Source of the DNA: Moraxellaceae bacterium
GTDB lineage: Bacteria; Pseudomonadota; Gammaproteobacteria; Pseudomonadales; Moraxellaceae
Assembly: GCA_030680295.1 (NCBI GenBank)
Contig: JAUXVU010000018.1
Location: 372,001 to 436,000, forward strand
Direction: 5' to 3'
DNA: 64,000 nucleotides
Both the position numbers and the translations under genes were made by a program. The first letter of the stretch is position 1, and each line of letters opens with the position of its first letter. Below, one piece after another: positions 39,000 to 48,546 of this stretch. The notes below the pieces were generated by a model. It ran no database searches. It saw only the letters and a program-made list of their open reading frames with translations, and was not told the origin of the DNA.

Positions 39000-39971
39000 A
39001 TGGGTGATATTTTAGAGCAGGATGAACTCGATGCCCTGATGAATAATATGGGCGAGATTGTCAAAGATGAACCAACAGCGGCGCAAGACGGCGAGGCATA
39101 TGATTTTGCCCGCCAAGACTATGCGGTTCATCGTTTAATTCCAGCTTTGTCATTAATTCAAACGCATTTTGCTGATGCGGTAAAAGAGGCGCTGCGTCAA
39201 TGGGTGCCAGCCGTCGATAGCATTAGAGCTGAACGCATTAGCGTGATGAAGTTTGGAGAACTAAAGCGAAGCTTGGCACCACCTTGTGACATCAGCTGCA
39301 TTCAAGCCATTCCCTTAGGTGCCCCAAGTTATTTGCTGTTCGAGCCAGACCTGGTGTTTACCTTGGTTGATCGGTTTTTTGGCGGCAGCGGCAAAATCGT
39401 GAAAGCACGTAATGTGCCGGAGTTTTCACCCGCTGAATCACGCTTTATGGACATGGTAAGCAAGGCCTTAATGCCAGCTTATGCCGAAGCTTGGCGCTCC
39501 ACACTGGAAGTGAACCCACAGATTCAGGGGCGCTTATCTGACCTGCGTTATATCGACGACCTGCAAGATGCTGACACCGTGTTGGCCACTCGTTTTGTGG
39601 TGCATTTCGAAAACCTAGAAGCCATGTTTTGGCTGTTACTGCCTTGGGCCGCTATTGACCCTGTGCGCGAAAGCCTAGGTTCAGGCCTGCGGGTAAATCG
39701 CCAAGAACAAGATGCCGAATGGAATCAGCGTTTGCACGCCGGTGTGATCGCTTCATCACTCGGTTTGGTAGCGACCTTGCCGGAAATTTCGACCAGCTTA
39801 AAACGTGTTTCTGCGTTCAAAGTTGGCGACATCCTACCGATTGAGACCCCAGATATTGTCAATGTTTCCATTGAGGGGCATGAGGTCATGACCGGCAGTT
39901 TTGGTATTCATGAAGGCCAAGTGGCCATTGCCGTTGAACGTATTTTTAAACCTACACAGAGCGCGAGGTAA
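39000..39971 (+). CDS. fliM: Flagellar motor switch protein FliM
   Basis: Middle protein of the C-ring and the CheY-P receptor, 323 residues. The N-terminal peptide ILEQDELDALM is the CheY-binding segment; the CheC-like middle domain and the C-terminal SpoA domain that pairs with FliN follow. AAGGAG precedes the ATG. Placed between fliL and fliN as usual. Confidence 0.97.
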   Translation: MGDILEQDELDALMNNMGEIVKDEPTAAQDGEAYDFARQDYAVHRLIPALSLIQTHFADAVKEALRQWVPAVDSIRAERISVMKFGELKRSLAPPCDISCIQAIPLGAPSYLLFEPDLVFTLVDRFFGGSGKIVKARNVPEFSPAESRFMDMVSKALMPAYAEAWRSTLEVNPQIQGRLSDLRYIDDLQDADTVLATRFVVHFENLEAMFWLLLPWAAIDPVRESLGSGLRVNRQEQDAEWNQRLHAGVIASSLGLVATLPEISTSLKRVSAFKVGDILPIETPDIVNVSIEGHEVMTGSFGIHEGQVAIAVERIFKPTQSAR

Positions 39972-39976
39972 GCCAG

Positions 39977-40357
39977 ATGGCAAACGAATTAGATCAGAAC
40001 GATGAGATTGGTTTTGAGACGGATGTGCAGCCGGCGACCTTGTCCAATTTAAGCCCTAAGGAAGCCACCGTGGCCACACCAGCAGAATCCAGTAAACACT
40101 TTAGTTTAGACATGATTATGGATGTCAGCGTCAGCTTATCCATTGAAGTTGGCCGCACTCGTATGAGCATTAATGAGCTGCTGAAACTTAGCCAGGGTTC
40201 AATTATTGAGCTGGATCGGATGGCGGGTGAACCACTGGATGTGTTGGTAAATGGCACTTTGGTAGCGCGTGGCGAGATTGTCGTGGTGAAAGAGAAGTTC
40301 GGCATTATGTTGACCGAAGTAGTCAGCCCCGAAGAGCGTGTGCGCCGTCTGCGCTAA
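39977..40357 (+). CDS. fliN: Flagellar motor switch protein FliN
   Basis: Base of the C-ring, 126 residues. A variable acidic N-terminus of about 40 residues precedes one SpoA domain beginning MDVSVSLSIEVGRTRM and ending with VVKEKFGIMLTEV. It binds FliM and the export ATPase complex via FliH. Starts five bases after fliM. Confidence 0.96.
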   Translation: MANELDQNDEIGFETDVQPATLSNLSPKEATVATPAESSKHFSLDMIMDVSVSLSIEVGRTRMSINELLKLSQGSIIELDRMAGEPLDVLVNGTLVARGEIVVVKEKFGIMLTEVVSPEERVRRLR

Positions 40358-40366
40358 GGAGCTGTC

Positions 40367-40741
40367 ATGAAAGCAATCATCATAAGCCTGTTGCTACTTC
40401 CGACCTCAGCGTTTGCGGCTAACACCGCCAGTGCGGTTAAACCACTGTCTTTGGGCAATGTGTTTTCCATGTTGTTTGGCCTAGCCATTGTGCTGGGTGT
40501 GTTGTTTGGTGGTGCTTGGTTAATCAAGCGTTTGCAGAATGTGCGTGGCCAACTGCCAAACCAACAATTAATCAAAGTATTGTCGGTGCAGCAACTAGGC
40601 CTAAAAGACCGTGTGATGTTGCTACAGGTGGGTGAGGAGCGAGTTTTAGTCGGTTCTAGTAACCAAGGCTTGCGTACCTTACATAGCTGGAAACAGAGCG
40701 GTTCGTTTCAGTCAGCCATGCAACAAAGCGCGGGGCAGTAA
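40367..40741 (+). CDS. fliO: Flagellar biosynthesis protein FliO
   Basis: Small inner-membrane chaperone for assembly of the FliP pore, 124 residues. A likely N-terminal signal-like segment (IIISLLLLPTSAFA) is followed by one transmembrane helix (MLFGLAIVLGVLFGGAWLI) and a cytosolic tail. FliO is poorly conserved; identification rests on position between fliN and fliP, length and topology. It is two bases from fliP. Confidence 0.88.
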   Translation: MKAIIISLLLLPTSAFAANTASAVKPLSLGNVFSMLFGLAIVLGVLFGGAWLIKRLQNVRGQLPNQQLIKVLSVQQLGLKDRVMLLQVGEERVLVGSSNQGLRTLHSWKQSGSFQSAMQQSAGQ

Positions 40742-40743
40742 CT

Positions 40744-41493
40744 ATGTGGCGCCTTTTTGGATTGCTCACTTTACTGGCTATGCCGCAGCTGTCATGGGCG
40801 GTAGAAGCTGGTTTGCCGATGCTGTCGACCAGTCGTAATGCCAGCGGTGGCGAAGACTACACTGTGTCATTGCAGCTGTTAGGCATTATGACCATCTTGA
40901 CGCTAATCCCCGCGCTCGTACTGGGGATGACGGCGTTTACGCGCATTATTATCGTGCTCGCGATTTTGCGCCAAGCCTTAGGCACTGGCCAATCGCCATC
41001 CAATCAAGTGTTATTGACCATCAGCTTATTTCTGACCTTCTTTGTAATGTCACCCGTTTTAGATGTGGCTTATAAAGAAGCGGTGGTTCCATATCAAGCT
41101 GACGAAATGAACTTTACCGATGCGGTAAAAACTGGCTTTGAACCATTTCGTAACTTCATGCTGAGCCAGACCCGTGAAGATGACATTGCCATGTTTGCGG
41201 AAATCGCCAATGTGCCGACAATGGCAGGGCCAGAAGATGTTCCAGTCACTGTGTTAATGGCTGCATTTATTACCAGTGAACTGAAAACCGCATTTCAGAT
41301 TGGTTTCTTAGTCTTTATTCCCTTTGTGATTATCGATTTAGTCGTGGCCAGTGTCCTGATGTCCATGGGCATGATGATGCTGTCGCCGATGATGATTTCC
41401 CTGCCTTTTAAAATCATGTTGTTTGTGCTGGTTGACGGTTGGTCGCTGATTATGGGCTCGCTGGCGGCAAGCTTTAGACTATCTGGAGGCTAG
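40744..41493 (+). CDS. fliP: Flagellar export gate protein FliP
   Basis: Part of the FliPQR export gate at the centre of the MS ring. A signal peptide (MWRLFGLLTLLAMPQLSWA) is followed by four hydrophobic segments. TAFTRIIIVLAILRQALGTGQSPSNQV is split here into TAFTRIIIVLAILRQALG and TGQSPSNQV, the family signature. The 249 residues fit. Translation is nearly contiguous with fliO and fliQ. Confidence 0.97.
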   Translation: MWRLFGLLTLLAMPQLSWAVEAGLPMLSTSRNASGGEDYTVSLQLLGIMTILTLIPALVLGMTAFTRIIIVLAILRQALGTGQSPSNQVLLTISLFLTFFVMSPVLDVAYKEAVVPYQADEMNFTDAVKTGFEPFRNFMLSQTREDDIAMFAEIANVPTMAGPEDVPVTVLMAAFITSELKTAFQIGFLVFIPFVIIDLVVASVLMSMGMMMLSPMMISLPFKIMLFVLVDGWSLIMGSLAASFRLSGG

Positions 41494-41496
41494 GCC

Positions 41497-41766
41497 ATGA
41501 CGCCCGACACCGTAATTGAGTTAGGTCGCCAAGCATTGATGGTCATTATTCTTCTATCGGCACCGTTGTTGCTGTCTGCATTGGCGGCGGGTTTGTTGAT
41601 TGGTTTGTTCCAAGCCGCTACTCAAATTCAAGACATGACTTTGAGCTTTATTCCCAAGCTCATCATTTTGGTGGTGGCACTAGGCATCACCGGCCCTTGG
41701 ATGTTGCGCATGCTGATTGATTACACGCGCAACCTATTCCAAATGATTCCCGACATTGTGGGCTAA
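41497..41766 (+). CDS. fliQ: Flagellar export gate protein FliQ
   Basis: Second component of the FliPQR gate, 89 residues, two transmembrane helices with the conserved GLLIGLFQAATQIQDMTLSF loop. Starts three bases after fliP and ends five bases before fliR. Confidence 0.96.
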   Translation: MTPDTVIELGRQALMVIILLSAPLLLSALAAGLLIGLFQAATQIQDMTLSFIPKLIILVVALGITGPWMLRMLIDYTRNLFQMIPDIVG

Positions 41767-41771
41767 GCCAA

Positions 41772-42560
41772 ATGACGATTACGGAAGCTCAACTGCTGAC
41801 TTGGATGAGCACGTTCTGGCTGCCATTTGTGCGTATTGCCGGTGCCATGATGGCCGCTCCCATCTTTGGTAATCGTCATATTCCGATGCGCGTCCGCATT
41901 CTACTGGGGCTTCTTGTCGCCATTTTGGTGACTCCGAACTTGCCTGAATCAGCCGCTGTTAACCCCTTATCAGTTAGTGCCATGTTGATGGCCGCCAATG
42001 AATTACTGATTGGCATCATGATGGGTTTTTTAATTCAGCTAATCTTTGAGGCGGTTATGTTTGCCGCGCAAATGATTGCGACCGGCATGGGTTTGGCTTT
42101 CTCGGTGATGACCGACCCGCAACAAGGCATTTCTATCCCGGTGTTAGGCCAGTTTTTGATGCTGATTACCACCTTGTTGTTCTTAGCCATGAACGGCCAT
42201 CTTGAGTTTCTTAGCATGGTAGCTGGCAGTTTTCAGGCCTGGCCTGTTGGGCAAGCTTGGTTAGGTGCGGATGTGTCATTTCAGTTGGCAGGTGCCTTGA
42301 GTGATATGTTTCGTGGCGCCGTACGAGTGGCTTTGCCAGCTGTTATGGCTTTGTTGGTGGTGCAAATTGCCATGGGTGTGGTCAGTCGTGCAGCACCCAC
42401 ATTGAATCTGTTTGCGGTTGGTTTTCCGATTGCCATTTTCTTAGGTTTTGTGGTGGTTGAGCGCATTTTGCCCGGCCTGCTGCCAATTTTGGACTTTATG
42501 CTAACCACGGCGGTAGAAAAGGTCGGTTTACTTCTGCAAGGAGGTAGCCGTGTCGAGTGA
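41772..42560 (+). CDS. fliR: Flagellar export gate protein FliR
   Basis: Third gate component, 262 residues, six hydrophobic segments. R-x-AGAMMAAPIFG near the N-terminus and the MTDPQQGISIPVLGQF loop are family motifs. Its end overlaps the flhB start by 11 bases, with the AAGGAGG ribosome site of flhB inside fliR. Confidence 0.96.
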   Translation: MTITEAQLLTWMSTFWLPFVRIAGAMMAAPIFGNRHIPMRVRILLGLLVAILVTPNLPESAAVNPLSVSAMLMAANELLIGIMMGFLIQLIFEAVMFAAQMIATGMGLAFSVMTDPQQGISIPVLGQFLMLITTLLFLAMNGHLEFLSMVAGSFQAWPVGQAWLGADVSFQLAGALSDMFRGAVRVALPAVMALLVVQIAMGVVSRAAPTLNLFAVGFPIAIFLGFVVVERILPGLLPILDFMLTTAVEKVGLLLQGGSRVE

Positions 42561-43701
42561 AGAAACAGGTCAGGAACGTACCGAAGAGGCCACCCCGAAA
42601 AAGTTAGAAGACGCTAGAAAAAAAGGCCAAGTGGCTCGTTCAAAAGAGCTGTCGACCATGTTGGTCACCATCGCAGGGGCGGCCAGCTTACTGATTTTTG
42701 GCTCCTATATCGGCAACCGTATCACCGGCATCATGGTGCAAGGATTATCTCCTTCAGTGTTAGCGAACACGCCAACGCCTGAGTTACCGGCCGTATTTTA
42801 TGGTTTTTTAGTGACGGGGTTAGTGGCCATTTGGCCGTTAATGGCCTTATGTTTTTTAGCCGCCATTGTTTCGTCGACGGTGTTGGGTGGTTTGACGTTT
42901 AGCCTATCGTTTAAGCCCGAACGCTTAGATCCTATCAAAGGTATTGGTAAGTTATTTAGCCAACAAAGCCTAGTTGAGCTGGCTAAATCCATTTTGAAAG
43001 TATTAGTCATTGGTTCTTCCGCCATTGTTGTGCTGATGATGGTCACGGACTCTTTATTAGGCTTGGGGCGTATGGTGCCGGAGCGCGCCATTGCCGACAG
43101 TATTGGTATGTTGGGCTGGTTTTTCTTAATGGTGAGTCTGCCTTTAGTAATCATTACCCTGGTCGATGTGCCTTGGCAGTTATACAGCCACCACAAACAG
43201 CTGCGCATGACCAAGCAAGAAGTCAAAGACGAGATGAAGCAGTCTGACGGCAGCCCTGAAATGAAAGCAAAGGTGCGTCAGATGCAGCAAGAAGCCTCCC
43301 GCCGACGCATGATGCAAGCTGTGCCAGAAGCAGATGTCATTATTACCAACCCAACTCACTTTGCCGTTGCCCTTAAATACGATGAGAGTCGTGGGGCAGC
43401 ACCCATCGTCTTGGCTAAGGGCATGGATGAGGTCGCATTTCGTATTCGTGAACTCGCCAAATCTCATGATGTATTGATTGTTGAGTCACCACGACTTGCG
43501 CGTGCGATTTATGCCACCACTGATTTAGACGCTGAAATTCCAGCTGGCCTATATCTTGCAGTAGCTCAAATACTGACTTACGTCTATCAACTCCGACAGT
43601 GGCATTTGCAAGGTGGGGAGTACCCAGATGCTCCTACACCGGACGTAGATGATGAGTATTTGACAGGCGTGGCGGCAATACCACCGGAAGAAAAGGCTTA
43701 A
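42550..43701 (+). CDS. flhB: Flagellar export switch protein FlhB
   Basis: Export-gate subunit that switches substrate class from rod/hook to filament after autocleavage. The N-terminal ETGQERTEEATPKKLEDAR motif, four membrane helices and the cytosolic domain with the cleavage site N267-PTH are all present in the 383 residues. The start is GTG at 42550 behind AAGGAGG. The cytosolic part after NPTH closely resembles the free-standing protein encoded at 50901-51188. Confidence 0.97.
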   Translation: MSSEETGQERTEEATPKKLEDARKKGQVARSKELSTMLVTIAGAASLLIFGSYIGNRITGIMVQGLSPSVLANTPTPELPAVFYGFLVTGLVAIWPLMALCFLAAIVSSTVLGGLTFSLSFKPERLDPIKGIGKLFSQQSLVELAKSILKVLVIGSSAIVVLMMVTDSLLGLGRMVPERAIADSIGMLGWFFLMVSLPLVIITLVDVPWQLYSHHKQLRMTKQEVKDEMKQSDGSPEMKAKVRQMQQEASRRRMMQAVPEADVIITNPTHFAVALKYDESRGAAPIVLAKGMDEVAFRIRELAKSHDVLIVESPRLARAIYATTDLDAEIPAGLYLAVAQILTYVYQLRQWHLQGGEYPDAPTPDVDDEYLTGVAAIPPEEKA

Positions 43702-43704
43702 ACA

Positions 43705-45834
43705 ATGGCGGAACGTACAGGACTTACACTACCAACATTTTCAACCATCGCGGGCAGCGGCATTGGTGTGTTGTTGTTATTGCTGGCGTTGCTAGCGTTG
43801 TTAGTAATCCCGGTACCTCCGATTCTTCTAGACTTGTTTTTCACATTCAATATTGCTTTATCTATCATAATCTTATTAGCCATTATTCATATTAAAAGGC
43901 CTATTGATTTCAGCGCGTTTCCTACTGTTTTATTAGGTGCAACCTTATTACGTTTGGCACTAAATGTTGCCTCAACTCGTGTTGTTTTATTAGAAGGACA
44001 TGAAGGGCCAGGTGCGGCCGGCAAGGTTATTGAGTCCTTTGGCGAGTTTGTCATCGGCGGCAATTTTGCTGTCGGTTTAGTGGTATTTACTATTTTAGTC
44101 ATCATCAACTTTGTCGTTGTAACCAAGGGTGCAGGTCGCGTATCGGAAGTTGCTGCTCGTTTTACTTTAGATGCCATGCCCGGCAAACAAATGGCGATTG
44201 ACTCTGATTTAAGTGCCGGAATTTTGACACAAGATGAAGCCCGTACTCGTCGCGAAGAAATACGTACCGAAGCTGACTTTTATGGCTCTATGGATGGCGC
44301 GAATAAGTTTATTCGTGGTGATGCCATTGCCGGCATTTTGATTTTATTCATCAACATCATCGGTGGCTTAATCATCGGCATGATGCAGCATGACTTAAGC
44401 TTTGCTCAAGCCAGTCATAATTATGTGTTACTGACCATCGGCGATGGTTTGGTTGCGCAAATTCCGGCACTACTACTATCGATTGGTGTCGCCATTATTG
44501 TGACGCGAATTTCGCGTTCACAACAAATCAGCGAACAGATGACTGAGCAGTTATTTGATAATCCAAAGGTGCTGTATTTAACCGGTGCGGTGATTGGTCT
44601 GATTGGCCTGATTCCCGGCATGCCTAATATGGTGTTTTTGCTGTTTGCTACCCTGTGTGTGGGTATCGGTTGGTTAATTCAGCAACGTCAGGTGGCGGAG
44701 GATCAACTGATTTTGGCAACGGATACCGCCACCAGCAATGCCAATACTGCACAAGCCTTATCACCCAGCGAACTGACTTGGGATGAAGTGACCCCTTTAG
44801 ATGTCATTGGTTTAGAAGTGGGTTATCGCTTGATTCCCTTAGTCGACAGAGCACAAGGCGGCGAGTTAATTGGCCGTATTACCGGTGTGCGCAAGAAGCT
44901 CTCAAAAGAATTAGGTTTTCTGCTGCAGTCAGTGCATATCCGCGACAACCTAGAACTTTTGCCTACGGCTTATCGCATCACGTTATTGGGTGACACCGTG
45001 GGTCAGGGCGAAGTGATGTCAGGCATGGAGCTGGCGATTAATCCAGGCCAAGTCCATGGCCATATTCACGGCACCGTCACCAAAGACCCGGCCTTTGGTA
45101 TGGACGCGGTGTGGATTGAGCCGCGCCTGCGTGATGATGCCCAAGCCTTAGGTTACACCGTGGTAGATATTGGCACGGTCATCGCCACACACTTAAGTCA
45201 GGTGCTGAAAAATCATGCTCATGAACTATTGGGTCATGAGGAAGTGCAACAGCTGCTCGATCGTCTCGCCAAAACCGACGCCAAATTAGTCGAAAACTTA
45301 GTGCCTAAACAACTGCCTTTAAGTGTGGTGGTGCGGGTGCTGCAAAGTCTATTACGAGAAAACGTATCCATCCGCAGTATTCGTTTAATTGCCGAGTCTT
45401 TAGCAGAGCAAGCGCCACGTACCAAAAATCCGGATGAACTCATTGAGGGTGTGCGTATTGCCTTGGGCCGGATGATTGTGCAGGAAATTAATGGCCTCGG
45501 TGATGAGTTGCCCGTGGTGGCCTTAGACAGTGAGCTCGAGCAAATTTTGCACAATGTCATTCGTGGTGGTGCCGGTATTGCCGGGCTTGAGCCAGGGTTG
45601 GCAGAGAAATTGCATAATGGTTTATCAGAGTTTACCCAAACACAAGAAATGTCTGGGCAACCCGCGGTGTTACTGGTTTCGCCCGCCATTCGCGGTTGGT
45701 TATCTCGCTTTATTAGACGTGGTGTGCCGAGTTTGCATGTGCTGTCTTACAACGAGGTTCCTGACAGTAAACAGGTCAAATTAGTCACCACGATTGGACA
45801 AAGTGCTGGAGTTGGCCATCGCCAAGCTCAGTAA
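43705..45834 (+). CDS. flhA: Flagellar export protein FlhA
   Basis: Large export-gate protein, 709 residues: eight N-terminal membrane helices including the FHIPEP-region segment GRVSEVAARFTLDAMPGKQM, then a cytosolic domain from about residue 350 that forms a nonameric ring and receives substrate-chaperone complexes. Normal length. It follows flhB by three bases; flhF starts 23 bases downstream. Confidence 0.97.
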   Translation: MAERTGLTLPTFSTIAGSGIGVLLLLLALLALLVIPVPPILLDLFFTFNIALSIIILLAIIHIKRPIDFSAFPTVLLGATLLRLALNVASTRVVLLEGHEGPGAAGKVIESFGEFVIGGNFAVGLVVFTILVIINFVVVTKGAGRVSEVAARFTLDAMPGKQMAIDSDLSAGILTQDEARTRREEIRTEADFYGSMDGANKFIRGDAIAGILILFINIIGGLIIGMMQHDLSFAQASHNYVLLTIGDGLVAQIPALLLSIGVAIIVTRISRSQQISEQMTEQLFDNPKVLYLTGAVIGLIGLIPGMPNMVFLLFATLCVGIGWLIQQRQVAEDQLILATDTATSNANTAQALSPSELTWDEVTPLDVIGLEVGYRLIPLVDRAQGGELIGRITGVRKKLSKELGFLLQSVHIRDNLELLPTAYRITLLGDTVGQGEVMSGMELAINPGQVHGHIHGTVTKDPAFGMDAVWIEPRLRDDAQALGYTVVDIGTVIATHLSQVLKNHAHELLGHEEVQQLLDRLAKTDAKLVENLVPKQLPLSVVVRVLQSLLRENVSIRSIRLIAESLAEQAPRTKNPDELIEGVRIALGRMIVQEINGLGDELPVVALDSELEQILHNVIRGGAGIAGLEPGLAEKLHNGLSEFTQTQEMSGQPAVLLVSPAIRGWLSRFIRRGVPSLHVLSYNEVPDSKQVKLVTTIGQSAGVGHRQAQ

Positions 45835-45857
45835 GTCATCACTTGGAGTGCTAAACA

Positions 45858-46949
45858 ATGAAAATTAAGAAGTTTCGTGCCGCTGATAGCCAAACAGCGC
45901 TTCGCCAAATCCGCATTGAGTTAGGTGATGACGCCTCGATTGTTGGCTGCTACCAAGTGGGTGAGGGTGTTGAATATTTAGTGCTCGATGAGCGTAGTCA
46001 AGAAAATGACACATCAACAGCGGTCGCCAAAAAGCTGGCGGCGGCAGAGCCAGAAATGAATATGCGTGCGCTGCAACATGAAATGGGCTCAATGCGTCAG
46101 TTGTTAGAGCGTCATCTGCGCCGCCTAGGTAGCCGCGAAGTGGCCTTGGCCGATAACACCGTGGCCATTAACTTGCTGCGTCAGTTAGAACTCGACGAAG
46201 TTTTAGTGACCGAATTAGCAGGTCGTTTGCCCAAAGGCGAATCTGAACAACATCAAACCTTGTTGTTAGATAAGTTGCTTACCAATGAATTGCCCCAACG
46301 TGAATTTAGCGCCAGTGGTGCGGTGGCCATTGTGGGTACTGCCGGTAGTGGCAAAACCACCTTAGTGGCCAAACTTGCGGCACAAGCAGTTATGCAGGGC
46401 GAACGCGACAGCATTGGTTTGATCTCGTTGGATAATCAACGCATTGCCGGCGGCGACATGTTGCGTGCGGTTGGCCGCATTCTGCGAGTGCCGGTGTTGG
46501 TGGCCAATACCATCGACGAATTGCAGCAAGCGCTGTTGGCTTTTCGCAGCAAAACCCAAATTTTTATTGATACACCCAGTGTGAACTTACGCGAGCCTGA
46601 GCAACTGCTGCAGTTGCAGCAGCGCCTGCAAATTATTCCCGGCCTTGAGGTGTTATTGGCATTGCCAGCCGATCAAGACTGGCGTGGGTCACGGGCCTTG
46701 GTTAATGCCTTCACTACCATCGACATCAGTGGTGTGACACTGACCCGTAGTGATCTGGCCTTTAGCTTTGGCAGCCCCTTAAGCTTTTTGTTTAGCCACC
46801 GAATTCCATTGGCACTGATTGCTGAAGGCGCTGGTATTACTGATGGCTTGAACGCTGTTGATGCCACCAGTCTGATCGCCAAAGCCAGAGCATTAACGCA
46901 AACCGATTTTACCGACGCTGTTGAACAAATCGATATTCACGCTGCTTAA
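45858..46949 (+). CDS. flhF: FlhF-like SRP-type GTPase (divergent motifs)
   Basis: Polar-placement factor for flagella, 363 residues, shorter than the 430 or more usual in pseudomonads. The N-terminal MKIKKFRAADSQTALRQIR is typical. The G1 loop GTAGSGKTT has K166, but the later G motifs are degraded: DTPS replaces DTAG and TRSD replaces TKLD. Surrounding blocks (LRAVGRILRVPV, FSFGSPLSFLFSHRIPLA) still align with FlhF. It is between flhA and flhG as usual. GTPase activity may be weak or lost; this is inferred from the motifs. Confidence 0.85.
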   Translation: MKIKKFRAADSQTALRQIRIELGDDASIVGCYQVGEGVEYLVLDERSQENDTSTAVAKKLAAAEPEMNMRALQHEMGSMRQLLERHLRRLGSREVALADNTVAINLLRQLELDEVLVTELAGRLPKGESEQHQTLLLDKLLTNELPQREFSASGAVAIVGTAGSGKTTLVAKLAAQAVMQGERDSIGLISLDNQRIAGGDMLRAVGRILRVPVLVANTIDELQQALLAFRSKTQIFIDTPSVNLREPEQLLQLQQRLQIIPGLEVLLALPADQDWRGSRALVNAFTTIDISGVTLTRSDLAFSFGSPLSFLFSHRIPLALIAEGAGITDGLNAVDATSLIAKARALTQTDFTDAVEQIDIHAA

Positions 46950-46974
46950 GCCTTAACGCATCGAGTATTTAATT

Positions 46975-47802
46975 ATGAGTGCCATTAAAGTCATCGCAGT
47001 AGCCAGTGGTAAGGGTGGAGTCGGTAAGTCCAATGTGTCCTGCAACCTGTCTTATCAGCTTGCCTTAAAAAATCGGCGGGTGCTGTTGATGGATGCCGAC
47101 TTAGGTTTGGCCAATATCGATGTGTTAATGGGCTTGCGTGCAACCAAAAACCTATCCGATGTGATTGCTGGACGCTGTGAGCTAAAGGATATTTTGCTCA
47201 CCGGTCCCGGCGGCGTTAGCGTGATTCCGGCCGCTTCTGGCCTAAAACAAATGGCTGAAATGGGCGCTGCAGAACATGCCGCCATCATTCAAGGCATTAG
47301 CGGTTTAAATGATCAATACGATTATTTGGTGGTCGATACCGCTGCCGGTATTGCCGATAGTGTGGTGTCGTTTTGCCAGGCCAGCCAGCATGTGTTGATT
47401 GTGATTTCGGATGAGCCCACCTCCATGGCTGATGCCTATGGCTTGATCAAAGTATTAAACCGCGAAGCCAATGTGATTCGTTTTAAAGTGGTCTGCAATA
47501 TGGTGAATAACGACGCCCAAGCGCGTGCCGTGTTTGCCCGTTTAAATGAAGTAGCTCAGCGCTTTTTAGATGTTAGCTTGGAGTATGCCGGTGCTATTCC
47601 ACGTGATGAGTTCTTGCAAAAAGCCGTGGTCAGGCAGCAGTTAGTTAGCAAGTTATATCCCTCTAGCGAGTCCTCATTAGCCTTTAAGCGCTTAGCTAAA
47701 ACGGTTGATTTATGGGAGCAGGTTAGCGGCCCCCGCGGTCACATCCAGTTCTTCTTTGAGCAACTGGTGTCGCCACATGAAAAGGTGAGCATGGCATGGT
47801 AA
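46975..47802 (+). CDS. flhG: Flagellar number regulator FlhG/FleN
   Basis: MinD/ParA-type ATPase that limits flagellar number and, in Pseudomonas and Vibrio, antagonises FleQ/FlrA. The 275 residues begin with a deviant Walker A ASGKGGVGKSN (K13 and K18), then DADLGLANIDVLMGL and VVDTAAGI. A C-terminal amphipathic membrane helix is expected. The stop overlaps the ATG of fliA, so the two are coupled. Confidence 0.95.
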   Translation: MSAIKVIAVASGKGGVGKSNVSCNLSYQLALKNRRVLLMDADLGLANIDVLMGLRATKNLSDVIAGRCELKDILLTGPGGVSVIPAASGLKQMAEMGAAEHAAIIQGISGLNDQYDYLVVDTAAGIADSVVSFCQASQHVLIVISDEPTSMADAYGLIKVLNREANVIRFKVVCNMVNNDAQARAVFARLNEVAQRFLDVSLEYAGAIPRDEFLQKAVVRQQLVSKLYPSSESSLAFKRLAKTVDLWEQVSGPRGHIQFFFEQLVSPHEKVSMAW

Positions 47803-48530
47803 ACGTCCGCGCAGCATATGGCGAAGTGCAGCATGGCTCGCGTGATGAGCTGGTGTTGCGTCACGCCACCTTGGTTAAGCGTATTGCGTTGCATTTACGT
47901 TCGCGCTTGCCATCGCATGTTGAATTAGATGACTTAATTCAAGCTGGCATGATTGGCTTGCTTGAAGCAGCCAGTCATTTCTTAGCCGATCAAGGCGCGA
48001 GTTTTGAAACATTTGCTGGCCTGCGTATTCGCGGTGCCATGTTGGACCAAATTCGTCGTGAAGGTTGGGTGCCACGTTCTGTTGCTAAGCAATGGCGTGA
48101 CTTATCAACGGCTATTCGTGCTGTTGAACAACGCCTTGGCCGAGAGGCCACACCGGCTGAAGTCGCGGCTGAATTGAAACTCAGCATTAACGAATATCAT
48201 GCATTACTTAACGAAACGGCGTCGATGCATGTGTTTAGCTTAGATCAGCTAACTGAGAGTGGATATGAGGCTGATCAGCCTTCGGAAACGATTACCAGCC
48301 AACCCTTAGAAAGTTTATTAGAACAAGGTTTTGAATCGGATTTAGCGACTCAAATTGAGACGCTACCTGAGCGGGAGCGCATGGTGTTGGCGCTGTATTA
48401 CCAAGAAAACTTGAACATGAAAGAAATTGGCTTGGTGCTAGATGTAAGTGAATCACGTGTGTGCCAAATACATACCCAGGCTGTGGCGCGTTTACGTAGT
48501 CGACTAACGGATTGGGTTGGCGCTGCCTGA
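47796..48530 (+). CDS. fliA: RNA polymerase sigma-28 factor FliA
   Basis: Flagellar sigma factor for late genes, 244 residues. Regions 2 (LDDLIQAGMIGLLEA, FETFAGLRIRGAMLDQIR), 3 and 4 (LPERERMVLALYYQENLNMKEIG with a helix-turn-helix) are complete. It would read the promoters seen before flgM and the flagellin gene, and be held by FlgM. Starts within the end of flhG. Confidence 0.97.
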   Translation: MVNVRAAYGEVQHGSRDELVLRHATLVKRIALHLRSRLPSHVELDDLIQAGMIGLLEAASHFLADQGASFETFAGLRIRGAMLDQIRREGWVPRSVAKQWRDLSTAIRAVEQRLGREATPAEVAAELKLSINEYHALLNETASMHVFSLDQLTESGYEADQPSETITSQPLESLLEQGFESDLATQIETLPERERMVLALYYQENLNMKEIGLVLDVSESRVCQIHTQAVARLRSRLTDWVGAA

Positions 48531-48546
48531 CTGAGGAGATGAAGTT

